Positions 1 through 11,402 of a DNA stretch of 64,000 nucleotides are shown here, piece after piece. Position 1 is the first letter of the stretch; the number at the start of each line of letters is the position of its first letter. The notes below the pieces were generated by a model. The model saw nothing but the letters and a program-made list of their open reading frames with translations, searched no databases and was not told the origin of the DNA. The stretch spans positions 1,240,001 through 1,304,000 of the forward strand of contig JALQBC010000003.1 of assembly GCA_023375675.1 (NCBI GenBank), read 5' to 3'. Both the position numbers and the translations under genes were made by a program. The stretch is from Cytospora piceicola. Lineage: Eukaryota; Ascomycota; Sordariomycetes; Diaporthales; Cytosporaceae.

Positions 1-1545
<1,545 letters not shown>

Positions 1546-2708
1546 ATGATCTTGCCAGAGGAGTGGCTGCTAACTTGATACAATCTTGAGTGCGGCCATT
1601 TCTCAAGCCAGCGCAACATCTTCTTACTCGTCTTCATACGAAGACTTCTGGTTCTGGTACATTAACGGCGTTGTTTTGTAGAATGGTCACTTTAGGGGTT
1701 TCTAGAGGCCGGCAGCATTTTGCTGACACGTTTCCTGTGTCAATCTTTTCATGTTATAGTATTCGCTACAGTGCCCTTGCAATAGCGGCTTCGAGGGTGA
1801 AGCAAGGATCATCGGAGGAAAAGCTTCCCTTCGCGATCAAGGAAGGTAGCACAAAAAGTCTTGGTTGTTGACTTCAGATGCTGCGATCGAGCCTTCAAAG
1901 GTCTTAGACGCAGCAGTTCTTGTGTGAGCTAGATTCCAGGTACCTCGTCAGACGGCGAGAGAACATTGACAGGACATTGGTACCTCTGCCTCGGCAGAGT
2001 TCGTGACCAGGCTCATGCCAGATACCTAGGTAGCCGAATGCATACCACAAATAATTATCTTTACATACCGCCTACGTGTTGTAACTCTCTCATTGGTGTC
2101 GTTGACTTCGTCATGCTGAAAGACATCCGTTTCCAATGCCCGTTTACCTTGGCCATTACAATGCTTGTGAGATCATGTCTCTGATGCTTTCAGCCCAAGG
2201 AAACCCGTAATTGTATCTTCCTCTATGTCACCGTCAATGACCAATGTTGCCCTCTGCACGTGTGTAGCAACCGTGCGGAAACGAGAGCAAGAGACTTCAT
2301 CCCCTGCTTGGATGCAGCACGAGAAGAAGACTTGACTCGTCGGGGGCGATATCCCATCACTCCGCAAGCTCTCGTGCGAGTCCATCAAGGATGACGATGG
2401 GGGACGAACCTTGGGAGTCCCTCTACCCTGGATGACCCACAAATGGCAGTCACTGTAAATGCCATTACCAGGGTTTCCTTGTAGATGGGTGACTTCTGAC
2501 GCTGCAAAGTCTCAGCATCGATTGAGACATGCCGGGACAACAGCTACTTACGTCGCAATTACTCGTCATACCAGTCCCTTTGGATTCAGCATCTTGCTGT
2601 GAGCATTCGCAACTTGCTGTCTGGTTTCCATGGTGGGCCTCCAGTCACTGTTGCGTGTCCTTTCGCCCCTCAGGTTCGTTCGGTAGTGCAGTCAATCGCG
2701 TGCACAGC
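1546..2708. other. Convergent 3' spacer between DBP2 and SNF8
   Basis: This 1.16-kb stretch separates two convergent genes and should contain both 3' UTRs. Open frames are short and unlike any protein. One TACCTAGGTA palindrome occurs near 2023. No RNA gene is visible. Confidence 0.6.
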
Positions 2709-3570
2709 TCATTCGGGCCCGAAGATTTCCTGTGCCTCAAGCATAAAGCCTGGGCTCCAATACTCCCATTCAACAGCCTGCTTGTCAATCCACAACAAGC
2801 CGCCGCCCAAAAGATCGTCCAACGCAGTCTGAGCTCGGGCCCTTGTCCAGTGGAGGTTCAACATCAGCATCGACACGCTGACGTATCCTAGGACCTGGAC
2901 CGCCTCAAGCACTGCACTCTGGTCTGTGTTGAGCTCCTTGGGGACTGAACGGATGTACGGCTTGTTGCCGACCTTGATGACAGAGTATGATGAGCCCAGG
3001 GGCTTGAGAGTGCCAACAGCCCGGAGGATGTCATCCCTTTCCCCACCATGTTAGCTTTCAACCATTTCATTACTCCGTAAAGGAGACAAATCCGGGGACA
3101 TACTCTGTGACTTCCTGGGCACCCTCCATCCGCTTCCTCATGATGCGCTCCCTGACCTTGCGCACCTCAATCAGGCCCCCGTTCTCACTCCTCGTCTCCC
3201 CGCACACCTCGACCACCCGGACGGCCAGCTCGAAGTAGAAGTCGTTGACGGAGCGGCCCAGCAGCTGCGCCCATATGGACCCGCCGCCGCCGGCCGAGGA
3301 GGCCGAGGAGGAGCCGCTGTTGCTGCTCGCCAGGGGGTCGACGCCGATGGCGGCGCACATGCGGGCGAACTGGGCCCGGAAGTTGGGGTTGGACCGGATG
3401 TCCTTGGCGTGGGTCTGGGCGAACTGCTGCAGGAGGGACCGGAAGACGGAGAGCTGCGTCTCGAGCGCGTTGGCGTTGGCGGACCGGAGCGTGTTGCCGT
3501 GGCTGGCGTACTGGGCGGATGTGATGCGGCTGCGGTCAAAGGCCGCGAGGCCGACTCCTTTTCGTGACAT
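2709..3570 (-). CDS. SNF8: ESCRT-II subunit Vps22/Snf8 (EAP30 family)
   Basis: Exons (minus strand) 3570-3104 and 3036-2709, intron 67 bp (GTATGT...AAG), 264 residues, close to the usual 230-260. Snf8/Vps22 is one of three ESCRT-II subunits (with Vps25 and Vps36) on endosomes, where it helps sort ubiquitinated membrane proteins into multivesicular bodies; in several fungi it is also needed for ambient-pH signalling. The start MSRKGVGLAAFDRSR is the family N-terminus; an in-frame ATG 13 codons upstream (3609) looks like UTR. The helical part (LETQLSVFRSLLQQFAQTHA) is followed by a fungal Ser/Gly linker (about residues 94-108), then IWAQLLGRSVNDFYFELAVR and two winged-helix domains ending WEYWSPGFM. 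Splicing joins VTE to DDILRAV, as expected for the family. It is divergent from RPS16. Confidence 0.95.
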
Positions 3571-4089
3571 GTTTATGGGCGAGTTGGAGGGGGGGGGGGT
3601 TAAAATCAAAGTAGATTTGTATATCTCGCCGTGTTCTTCCGGATGGTTCGTCCTGGGTTTGCAAGACAGTGCTCTCCTAAATGGTGGTCCGTAGTGAGGG
3701 GATACCCGAGTATGAGGTCCTTGAAGCAGGGTGTTGAAATTGGGAGGCGATGATACGGAATTTCAAGATAATCTCGCTGCTGTAACTCAGAGAGTCAATT
3801 TGATCAGCAGTAGCAAAGAAGCAAGTGAGTGAATTAGGTGAAGGTGCTTCTTGTCGTCATTATCGTCGTCGTCGTCGGTATACCTGAGAGGCCATTCAGG
3901 GTCCAGACCGGGCCGATAAGATAAGGGTCACGTGAACCGTGCACGAGCCACCTTCCAAACTTCGAAGCGCCCACAATCAACTAAGCCCCGAAAATTCCTC
4001 TCCCGCCCAACAAGCATCGCAAACGAACCAGCCCTGTCGACGACATTCCCTTCCTCTCACCCACCGACAATCCAGCCAATACCGTTAAA
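3571..4089. promoter_or_regulatory. Shared upstream region of SNF8 and RPS16
   Basis: This 519-bp spacer lies between divergent start codons, so it must hold both promoters and 5' UTRs. It has a G run just upstream of the SNF8 start (about 3590-3598) and a GTC microsatellite near 3853-3870. No clear TATA box is seen. The last 150 bases before the RPS16 ATG are C/A-rich, as is common for fungal 5' UTRs. Confidence 0.55.
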
Positions 4090-4920
4090 ATGGCGTCGAC
4101 ACAGATGGTTCAGTGCTTCGGCAAGAAGAAGAACGCGACGGTTCGTCTACCACAATGCTGGCCCACCCGAAGAGAACAATAAAAAGGCGAATTGCGACGA
4201 TCATTCAAGGACGAAGTGCTGACTATGGTGCACACAAACAGGCTGTCGCCCACTGCAAGGCCGGACAGGGTCTGATCAAGGTCAACGGCCGACCTCTCCA
4301 GCTGGTCGAGCCTGCCGTTCTCCGAACCAAGGTACGAAACCGACTCTGAGCGATACGAAAACGGGCAAATTCCACACTAGGCATGATCAATTGGAGGGGA
4401 CATTCGGGAGGAAACGATTCGGAAACCAGCAAGAGGAGGATTGCAGCAGCATCATTTGCCTAGGGGTCATCTGGAGAACAAAACAGCTGACACAAGTTTC
4501 GCTTAAAGGTCTACGAGCCCCTGCTCGTTGTTGGTCTTGACAAGTTCGCCGGTCTCGACATCCGTGTCCGTGTCTCCGGTGGTGGTCACACTTCTCAGAT
4601 CTAGTACGTCGCATCCTACTGCCACCCCCAAGAAGACTGCTTCACCTCGGTCTTCAAGGGAAGTCTTTCGAGACGATCGGTGGTATCCTGTGGGCCCAGA
4701 ATACGTATGCTGACATGTGAACAGCGCTATCCGACAAGCAATCTCCAAGGCTCTGATCGCCTACAACCAGAAGTTCGTCGATGAGCACACCAAGAACCTG
4801 CTCAAGCAGGCCCTGACCCAGTTCGACCGTACCCTCCTCGTCGCCGACAACCGCCGTTGCGAGCCCAAGAAGTTCGGTGGTAAGGGTGCCCGTTCCAGGT
4901 TCCAGAAGTCTTACCGTTAA
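4090..4920 (+). CDS. RPS16: 40S ribosomal protein S16 (uS9)
   Basis: Exons 4090-4140, 4242-4331, 4509-4603 and 4725-4920 encode 143 residues, exactly the usual eukaryotic S16 length. uS9 sits in the head of the small subunit, and its conserved C-terminal tail reaches the P-site tRNA. The protein runs [17 protein letters not shown] / [19 protein letters not shown] / [20 protein letters not shown] / [10 protein letters not shown] and ends [11 protein letters not shown], the family tail. All exon phases close. Intron 1 has the unusual donor GTTCGT; introns 2 and 3 have GTACGA and GTACGT. The early position of the introns is typical of fungal ribosomal protein genes. AAR2 lies downstream in convergent orientation. 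Confidence 0.97.
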
Positions 4921-5821
4921 AGCGCTGGAAGTCTGGGAATGGAGTGGTGGACCAGCGCCGCTGCTACTATTGTGGCTATGGTGTTAGTCTGGGGAGGACG
5001 ATGAAGGAGGCTGCAGCAAGACTCCAAGGCGTTGGCGAAGACAATGCTTGCTCTGGCTGGGAAGGATTGCCGTTGGTCTTTTACTTCTTCGTGCGGATCA
5101 GGAGTCATCAAGGATCAACACGGAAATCAAAAAGGGAATTTGTTTCCTAGCATATGGATTTGCTTGGCAAAGCCTCACCGGGCTGGACAGTAAAGGGATA
5201 CGGCAAATGAACGAACAATCAAAAAAACACAGCGATGGCTTTGACTCCAAGGACCTGGTGGATGTGCTCCAGCCCGTGGACACAATCCTGACTGTGCACG
5301 CCCTACGAACTCGGTGAGAGTTGGTCCTGGACTGGATTCCGCGAGGCTTTGAGATGACCGGTACACTGCGCAGGTAGCCGCGCCTTGCACTGTTGAGGAG
5401 TGACTCCTGGCGCAGATAGCAGCATTCTCTATGCCAGTTGTGAGCGGGATCTTCGCATGATGAGTGTCAAGTTCAACATGTGATCGATTCCTCCGTCCAA
5501 ACAAGATGGAGATGCCCTTAATGTTTAACGATCGTAGCAATGCGCACTCTAATACCCGTTCTGTTCTCTACAGTGAGTAGGCTGTGAACAACCTCAAACT
5601 TTGACAATCGTGTGCAGTAATGACCTTCATATACTACTCACCAATGCCAATACCTTCAAACCTACTCATGTTGCTTCATTGGTTTCACCACTGACCATCC
5701 CTCACACAACACCAATCACGACGGCTCCATACTGCTTGTTACAAACAGAGAAACTGTCACCAATGGCCAGAAACAACGGGGAAGAAAGTCAAGCAGAATT
5801 ATTCTGTATGATGAGATAGGC
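4921..5821. other. Convergent 3' spacer between RPS16 and AAR2
   Basis: This 0.9-kb spacer contains the two 3' UTRs. I see no coding region, RNA gene or repeat in it. Confidence 0.6.
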
Positions 5822-7744
5822 TTAGTTGAACGATACCAACCCGACCTCCCTCCCATTCTCATCCAGATCCACAATGACAGGCTGATAGTCATCATCGTCA
5901 TCATCATCACCACCACCATCATCATCATCATCGCCCTCGCTCCGCTTCCTCCTCTCCCCCACGGCAGCATCCACCCTCAGGTCCCACCCAAGCTTCCAGA
6001 ACCAAGCCTCCAGGTCCACAAACGCCCGGCCCACGGCGCCCTGCTCGTCCGTGATGCGCTCCCCCGGCGGCGGGCTCAACAGCGCCCCGTCCAGCCTCCG
6101 CTTGAAGAGCGTCAGCGCCTCGCGCAGCTTGCGCTTGTTGCCGGGCACGACGTCCAGGATGCTCGTGCCCTGCGCGTCGGCCCCGCCGTACTCGTGCCGG
6201 GCCTGCCTCTCGAACCCGAACTCGTCATCACCACCACCGTCGTCATCGTCGTAATCATCTCCTTCTCCCCCCTTTCCTCCTGTAGACCTAGTCCCAGTAC
6301 CAGGGCCGCCGCCGGCGATGTACTTCTCGTTGTAGACCATCTGCGCGTGCAGCGTCTGGACCAGGGCGCGGGCCAGCCCCGGGCGCAGGAGCGCCAGGCC
6401 GTGCGCCCGCAGGACGACCTTGAGGACGAGGTGCCACCACTGGTCGACGCACGAGAGGTTGGACAGGTGCAGGCCCGTGAGGAAGGCGAGCTGCATCTCG
6501 CCCACGAGGTCCGGCCCCGCGACGCCCGTCCCGGGGGTGTCGAGCAGCCGCAGGATGGACGCCGTGGTGTCGGGGGTGCTGGCTGCCGCCGCCGCCGCCG
6601 CCGCCGCGACGGGCTGCTGGCCCTGGCCCTGGCCCTCGCGCCCCAGGGCCGCGAGGTCGACGTCGCCCTCCGGGAAGAGGAAGTCCAGCTCGCCCGCGCC
6701 CGCGACCGCCCTGTACACCTGCGCCGTGTGCGGGAAGCTCGGCTCGTCCCCCCTCGCGCTGTCCGACGTGTCGACGAGCCACTCCGACACGCCGTCCCGC
6801 TGCCCCTGCCCCGTGACCCTGGCCAGGACCTTCTCGTCGACGGACGACGTCAGCCGCCGCCACAGCTGCGCCGCGTCCTCGGCCTCGATGTCGGGCTCGG
6901 CCCGCGACGAGGCCGCCGTCGTCAGCGGCCGGCCCGCCCCTCCTCCCCCGGGCTCCCTCGCGTTCTTCCCCGTCCTGGTCGCCGCCGCCGCGGCCGCGGC
7001 CGCGTCGCCGTACTCGTGGGGCACGAGCTGCGGGTACAGGCCGGCCATGTTCTCCGAGAGGTCGCGCGCCTCGAACCGGCTGGCCGGCGGGACGAGCACC
7101 TCGTTGAACCGGTCCCACTGCTTGACGCGGACGCGGCCCCGGCCGGCCCCGGCGGCGGCGGCGGTGACGAACCAGTAGCCGGAGCGGGAAATGGCGCCCG
7201 GCTGCGACACCCAGACGAAGTGGGGGCCGGGCGGGATGCCGCGGATGCCCTTGAAGCCGGAGGCGCCCGTGCCGATGGCCTTTGCGTCGCAGCCTACCGT
7301 CGAGTTCCCGGGCAGGTCGAGGATGACGAAGGCGTCGCCGTCGTCCCCTCGTCCCCGCCCCCCTCTCGCTCCCGTGTGGAGCCCGGGGGGTGACGGCCCT
7401 GCTGGTGCTTGGTCGTCGCCCTCCAACGGCGGCATGTCGGATGTCTCGACCCGGCCCGTCGCCTCTGGCTGTTGTGGCCTGGGGGGCTCCGTGGCCTTGT
7501 GGACTTGCAGGGAACCCAGGGGGAGAGTGCCGATGACGGGGAGGGAGACGTGGGACTTGAGTGAAGTCCTGTCCGAGTCGGTCCTGGTCAGCTCAGGAAG
7601 GCCGAAACTTGTGCCCGGGGCCGGGGACGTCGTCTTGGGGATGTTGGCGGGCTGCTGTGAAGAAACCTCCTCGGCACTGGCCGAAGGTGATTGGGCAAGG
7701 TCGTTCCATTCTTGACTCGGCAGCCCGTCGTCGATTGACGCCAT
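5822..7744 (-). CDS. AAR2: AAR2-type U5 snRNP assembly factor
   Basis: An intronless frame of 640 residues starts at the ATG at 7744. Aar2 binds Prp8 in the cytoplasm and keeps Brr2 off during U5 snRNP maturation. Residues 1-136 are low-complexity. The N-terminal beta domain starts at about 137 (FVILDLPGN), with the hallmark GFKGIRGIPPGPHFVWVSQ at about 163-181 and SRSGYWFV, then VKQWDRFNEVL. The C-terminal helical domain is seen in LVGEMQLAFLTGLHLSNLSC and DQWWHLVLKVVLRAHGLALL. The protein is longer than yeast Aar2 (355 residues) because of inserts: alanine runs, Gly/Arg stretches, and Asp-rich blocks near the C-terminus, including DDDDDGGGDDDDDDDYQP, before a VDLDENGREVGLVSFN end. GC content is very high, so long overlapping antisense frames exist but are shadows. 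Confidence 0.88.
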   Translation of the reverse strand: MASIDDGLPSQEWNDLAQSPSASAEEVSSQQPANIPKTTSPAPGTSFGLPELTRTDSDRTSLKSHVSLPVIGTLPLGSLQVHKATEPPRPQQPEATGRVETSDMPPLEGDDQAPAGPSPPGLHTGARGGRGRGDDGDAFVILDLPGNSTVGCDAKAIGTGASGFKGIRGIPPGPHFVWVSQPGAISRSGYWFVTAAAAGAGRGRVRVKQWDRFNEVLVPPASRFEARDLSENMAGLYPQLVPHEYGDAAAAAAAATRTGKNAREPGGGGAGRPLTTAASSRAEPDIEAEDAAQLWRRLTSSVDEKVLARVTGQGQRDGVSEWLVDTSDSARGDEPSFPHTAQVYRAVAGAGELDFLFPEGDVDLAALGREGQGQGQQPVAAAAAAAAASTPDTTASILRLLDTPGTGVAGPDLVGEMQLAFLTGLHLSNLSCVDQWWHLVLKVVLRAHGLALLRPGLARALVQTLHAQMVYNEKYIAGGGPGTGTRSTGGKGGEGDDYDDDDGGGDDEFGFERQARHEYGGADAQGTSILDVVPGNKRKLREALTLFKRRLDGALLSPPPGERITDEQGAVGRAFVDLEAWFWKLGWDLRVDAAVGERRKRSEGDDDDDGGGDDDDDDDYQPVIVDLDENGREVGLVSFN

Positions 7745-8716
7745 GGCGAGTTCCGGTTCTAGGAAGGCAGAAATATTGGGGCTCTAGGACTCATATGATG
7801 AAGTACGGTCTGGATGTCGAGACTCGTGGACTTGATTGACAAGATGGTGGGATGAATAAGGAGTAGAGAAAAGTTGAGGTTGAGGCTATGGCTGAGGCTG
7901 AAGAACGGTTGCGATGTGCTGAGTAGCGCGAGATGGAGACATGTGTGAACCTTGTTGTGTGTGGGCTCAGCTCCTAGCGAAAGCTGGTTGAATCTGATAT
8001 CACTGATTCTTCCTCACTTCCCCTCACTTCCCTTCAAGTTTTGATTGTTAGTTGGCTCTTCGACTCTATTGTCTATTAGGTAGTGCGGAACATGCTCCGG
8101 GTTAGGAGACTTTTTTGACATCGTGAGACAAAGTACGAGCCTACGTCAAGTTTATGCCTCGAAGCTTTACAGTCTGCATTATTGTATGTATATTGGCGGT
8201 CTTTCTTCTTGTTTGCGTAGCCATGGGGGTGTATTGTAGATTATGTAAATACTTACTGATGGATTAAATATGAACGCGTGCGACGATCACAAAGGTTGAG
8301 TGTGTAAAAGAGTAGTAGGGCTGGCCTTACCGGCAGCATTGGCTCGACATACCTACTAAGTAGGTAACGAACCTAAACGCAAGCGCCGGATGGCTCAGTC
8401 AACGGCTTGGCTTGAGTGCGAAGATCCGGACATTAGTGTACTAGCAGGCAAGCAGAGTCTGCGATGTATACATGACATGGCACAGCATGGCAGCCCTGTT
8501 GGGTATTAGCATCCGGTGCTACTGTAAGTGGCATGTCGTTCGTTGCCTATCGTCACGCCTTTCGTCCCAGACGGTCTCGACCACAAGGGAGAAGGGAACC
8601 CTAGACCTGAGGAAGAAAAGGCAAGAAAGAACAGAAGAAAAAAAGAAACAGAAGCATAATGGCTCAGGGCGTTATTCACCCCTGGTGTCGATCAACCAGC
8701 CTATCAGTCCCCCAGT

Positions 8717-8732
8717 CCCCCCCCCCCCCCCC
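8717..8732. repeat. Poly-C homopolymer (16 C)
   Basis: Sixteen consecutive C bases. Similar but shorter runs of C or G occur near 12617, 28540, 28760, 30399 and 44101. Length is prone to sequencing error. Confidence 0.85.
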
Positions 8733-9143
8733 GGCCTCGCCATACCATGCCTTGCCCTCTAGAGTTGACCGAGAGGATGGGACATGGAAGGACACCTGGG
8801 AGCACTGGACTTTCGAGAGGGGTTTGAGGCTCGGGCCGCGTGTCTGGCGGCCAAGCGCGTCCAAGTATTTGGGAAAAGCATGGGGGAGGGAGGGATATTT
8901 CCACATCTCGTTAGCCTTGGTCCCTACTACAGTACTCGACCCTGCCAGGCGACCCAGCAGCAGATACGTACCTGGGTGATACATATCCACACTACATACT
9001 GATGTGGTACATACTGCAAGCGTGCGTGTAACATGGTGGTGCGCAAGGCGGCTAGGTATAGTGTAGTCTAGGCCACGAGAAGCTAAGACGACAAGGCCAG
9101 CATACATACTTAAGTTTATACATATATACATATATACCTAGGT

Positions 9144-9173
9144 ACATACATACATACATACATACATACATAC
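9144..9173. repeat. (CATA)n microsatellite
   Basis: About seven uninterrupted ACAT units, followed by a second shorter run near 9254-9271. The same unit forms the longer array at 50137-50202. Confidence 0.85.
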
Positions 9174-9722
9174 ACACCGTTGCATATGGGACAGTAAGGT
9201 GACAAAACGTCGACCTGCAGTTGGCAAGGTACGGACGGACGTGCCTTGATACGTACATACATACATACATATGCATACAGAAGACTGCATGCTGCTTTGC
9301 AGTAGCCCGGCGCAGCCTCGGAAAGGTCGGGTTGCAACGATGCGGCGGGGCGAGATGAGATGGACTGAATGGAAGGGATTTGAAGGAGAGAGGGGGGAGG
9401 GTACATGACCCGGGGTTCGGGTTGGGCTGGGTCTGCTTCTTATTCTTCTTCTTCTTCTCTTCTTCTGAATGATGGATGGGTGTTGGGGCGAGGTATCTAT
9501 CTGTCTGTCTTATAAAGTACCTAGAAGGAGGTAGTGTTACTTGGATCATGTGTGACGTGTTCCGGTGCCGCTCTGTGTCTGTCTGTGCCTGTTGTTGTTG
9601 TTTTTTGGTGTGGCTGGCGGGCGGACCGGTTCGATACAACGGAAGGCCGGCTACTTGACTATTAAGAAGATAGACCTTTCTAGCCCTCTGTGGTCTTTGG
9701 GGCCTTGGGACCTTGGAGTCTT

Positions 9723-9762
9723 GGAGTCTCTGGAGTCTCTGGAGTCTCTGGAGTCTCTGGAG
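9723..9762 (+). repeat. Tandem 9-bp minisatellite (GGAGTCTCT)
   Basis: Four perfect copies of GGAGTCTCT plus a GGAG remnant, directly preceded by degenerate TTGGAGTC copies. The repeat lies 126 bases before the MITE target duplication. Confidence 0.9.
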
Positions 9763-9897
9763 GGTGTGAGGGCAAGAGAATGCGGCTCATGTTTCCGAGC
9801 AAGAAAACTCCAGCCAAAGAGCTTGCCAGCATATATCTCACCACCGGTGTCACTACAGACCACTAGTGTTTCGTGGTAATGAATGACCTTGCAAATA

Positions 9898-10321
9898 GAG
9901 TGCGGTGATTGTTACTCCCTGCTGCTTACTCCCTGTCGCCCTGAAGTACCTTGCTCTTCCAGACCACAACCTTCCCAGGGTTACTATCACAACTTTATCA
10001 TCACCCTTTTCTCTTCCTTTATATTTATCGCAAAAGGGCCGGCTGGGGTGAAGGGGCTCGTCCGGCGAGAGGCCGGTACGGCCGTACCCGAGTTCCCAGA
10101 GGACCAACCCGGGATGTTTATGTTCCTCCAGCGAGAGGGAGCATCAGCGACCGGAGCGTCACCACGAAGATACTTATTGTTTTCTCTTAGTGGAGACGAG
10201 TAGTTTCGCTTAGTAGTAGCGGCTCGCTTATTCTCGCGTAGCCTCGCTTCAAGCATCACGGCTCTCAATGTGGTCCGTGCAGACAGGGAGTAAGCAGCAG
10301 GGAGTAACAATCACCGCACTC
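9898..10321. mobile_element. MITE-like non-autonomous DNA transposon, 424 bp
   Basis: Perfect 40-bp terminal inverted repeats lie at 9898-9937 and 10282-10321, beginning GAGTGCGGTGATTG and ending inwards at CCCTGTC. Both ends are flanked by the same 9-bp sequence TTGCAAATA (9889-9897 and 10322-10330), a target-site duplication. There is no transposase frame inside, so the element needs a protein supplied elsewhere. A 9-bp duplication is usual for Mutator-like elements, whereas hAT gives 8 and Tc1/mariner gives TA; superfamily assignment is therefore inference. Perfect repeats and an intact duplication suggest a fairly recent insertion that has escaped RIP. Confidence 0.88.
10024..10175 (+). 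repeat. Internal module of the MITE shared with 34515-34625
   Basis: This interior segment (GGGCCGGCTGGGGTGAAG ... GAGTTCCCAGAGGACC ... AGCGACCGGAGCGTCAC) recurs in the same order and strand at 34515-34625. The copy here has two extra segments, a GC-rich palindromic one (about 10054-10083) and GCGAGAGGGAGCATCA near 10131. Confidence 0.75.
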
Positions 10322-10542
10322 TTGCAAATACTCAAATGTTCTGGGTTCCCAAAAGCAACCACCGGGCCCCACAGAAAAGAACCTAGTTGTTACTTTTATT
10401 TCTTTTTCCTCGCCAATCTCTCTCACCGAAAGATGGGTTCCCGACAGCGCGTCACCCTAACGTCAACGTACAGCCCGTTTGATTGAATTCTTGAGAGGGG
10501 GCATAAACAAAAAAAAAAAGAAAAGGAAACCGAGACAACAAC

Positions 10543-10610
10543 AAGAAGAAGAAAGAAGAAGAAGAAAAAGAAAAGGAAAAAGAAAAAGAAAAAGGAAAGG
10601 AGGGGAGGGG
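10543..10610 (+). repeat. Polypurine tract (GAA/GGA), 68 bp
   Basis: An uninterrupted run of A and G with GAA-, GAAA- and GGA-like units, preceded by an A-rich stretch from 10508. Such mirror-like purine tracts can adopt triplex DNA; no coding role is seen. Confidence 0.85.
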
Positions 10611-11341
10611 TACCCCGAAACCATCACCCCCACCACACCAACATGTCCGTCCCCCGGGATTTGAACCGGCCTTTAGAGACCCGACCCGGGACCCGATGCG
10701 GGGAAAACAAAGCCGACAGACCTCGGCATGCCGAACGGAGCACAGCTGAAAAGGAGGGGTTGTCGGGTGGGTTTGTCGACATCGGCAAGCCGCATTGCAG
10801 CAGAAACAATGTCCTGGTCCCGATTACGAAGAAATAGTTGATTGGATAGACAAATAGGAGAATGGATAAATGGATAAATGGACAGATAAATAAAAAGATA
10901 AATAAAAGGATACATAAAAGGATACATAAAACTAAAACAAAACAGTCAAGCCAGGCAAGTTGGTAGACCTACTGTACTATACACACACACTCGCACACAC
11001 CAACCAATCAATCAAAATAATCCAATACACACATAGTACATGCATGCATCACCAGAAGAATACTCGGGACGAGAGAGGAGCCAAACCAAGAAAAGAAATA
11101 AGGAGGAAGAAGAGGGAATGACGTGCCTTAGCTCCGTCCGTGCTGCCAGGCACATTGAAGCACAAGTCTCCCCTTCTCACATGCACCCCCCCTTTGCCCC
11201 TCTACCCCTCCCCCCCCCCTGCGACGAATCCTACCGTACCTTTTGATCTGCCTGTGATCAGCGAAACAAGATTTTCATGGGTGCGTCGCCAGATGGTAAG
11301 CTAGTGTATTGGATACTGCTACCTACATATACACTACTTCT

Positions 11342-11402
11342 GCACTGTCACTGTAACTTGTTACTGTCACCGTCACTGTTACCGTCACCGTTACTGTACC
11401 GC
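11342..11402 (+). repeat. Imperfect hexanucleotide repeat (CACTGT/CACCGT)
   Basis: About ten degenerate copies of a 6-base unit (CACTGT, TACTGT, CACCGT, TACCGT) in tandem. Confidence 0.75.

Noticed and set aside
3571..3609. Upstream ATG at 3609 as the SNF8 start
   Set aside because: It would add 13 residues rich in Pro/Ser not found in the family; MSRKGVGLAAFDRSR is the standard N-terminus.
6194..7393. 399-codon forward frame antisense to AAR2
   Set aside because: Arg/Pro/Gly-biased shadow created by high GC third positions; the minus-strand frame has the AAR2 signature.
10024..10175. Coding segment of a transposase inside the MITE
   Set aside because: All frames inside the element are short, and none shows a catalytic DDE pattern or zinc-finger motif.
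10640..10720. tRNA-like B box (GGTTCAAATCC on the minus strand, near 10659-10669)
   Set aside because: The pattern matches a pol III B box, but no acceptor stem partner, A box or anticodon arm can be folded around it. Likely chance or a tRNA-derived fragment at best.
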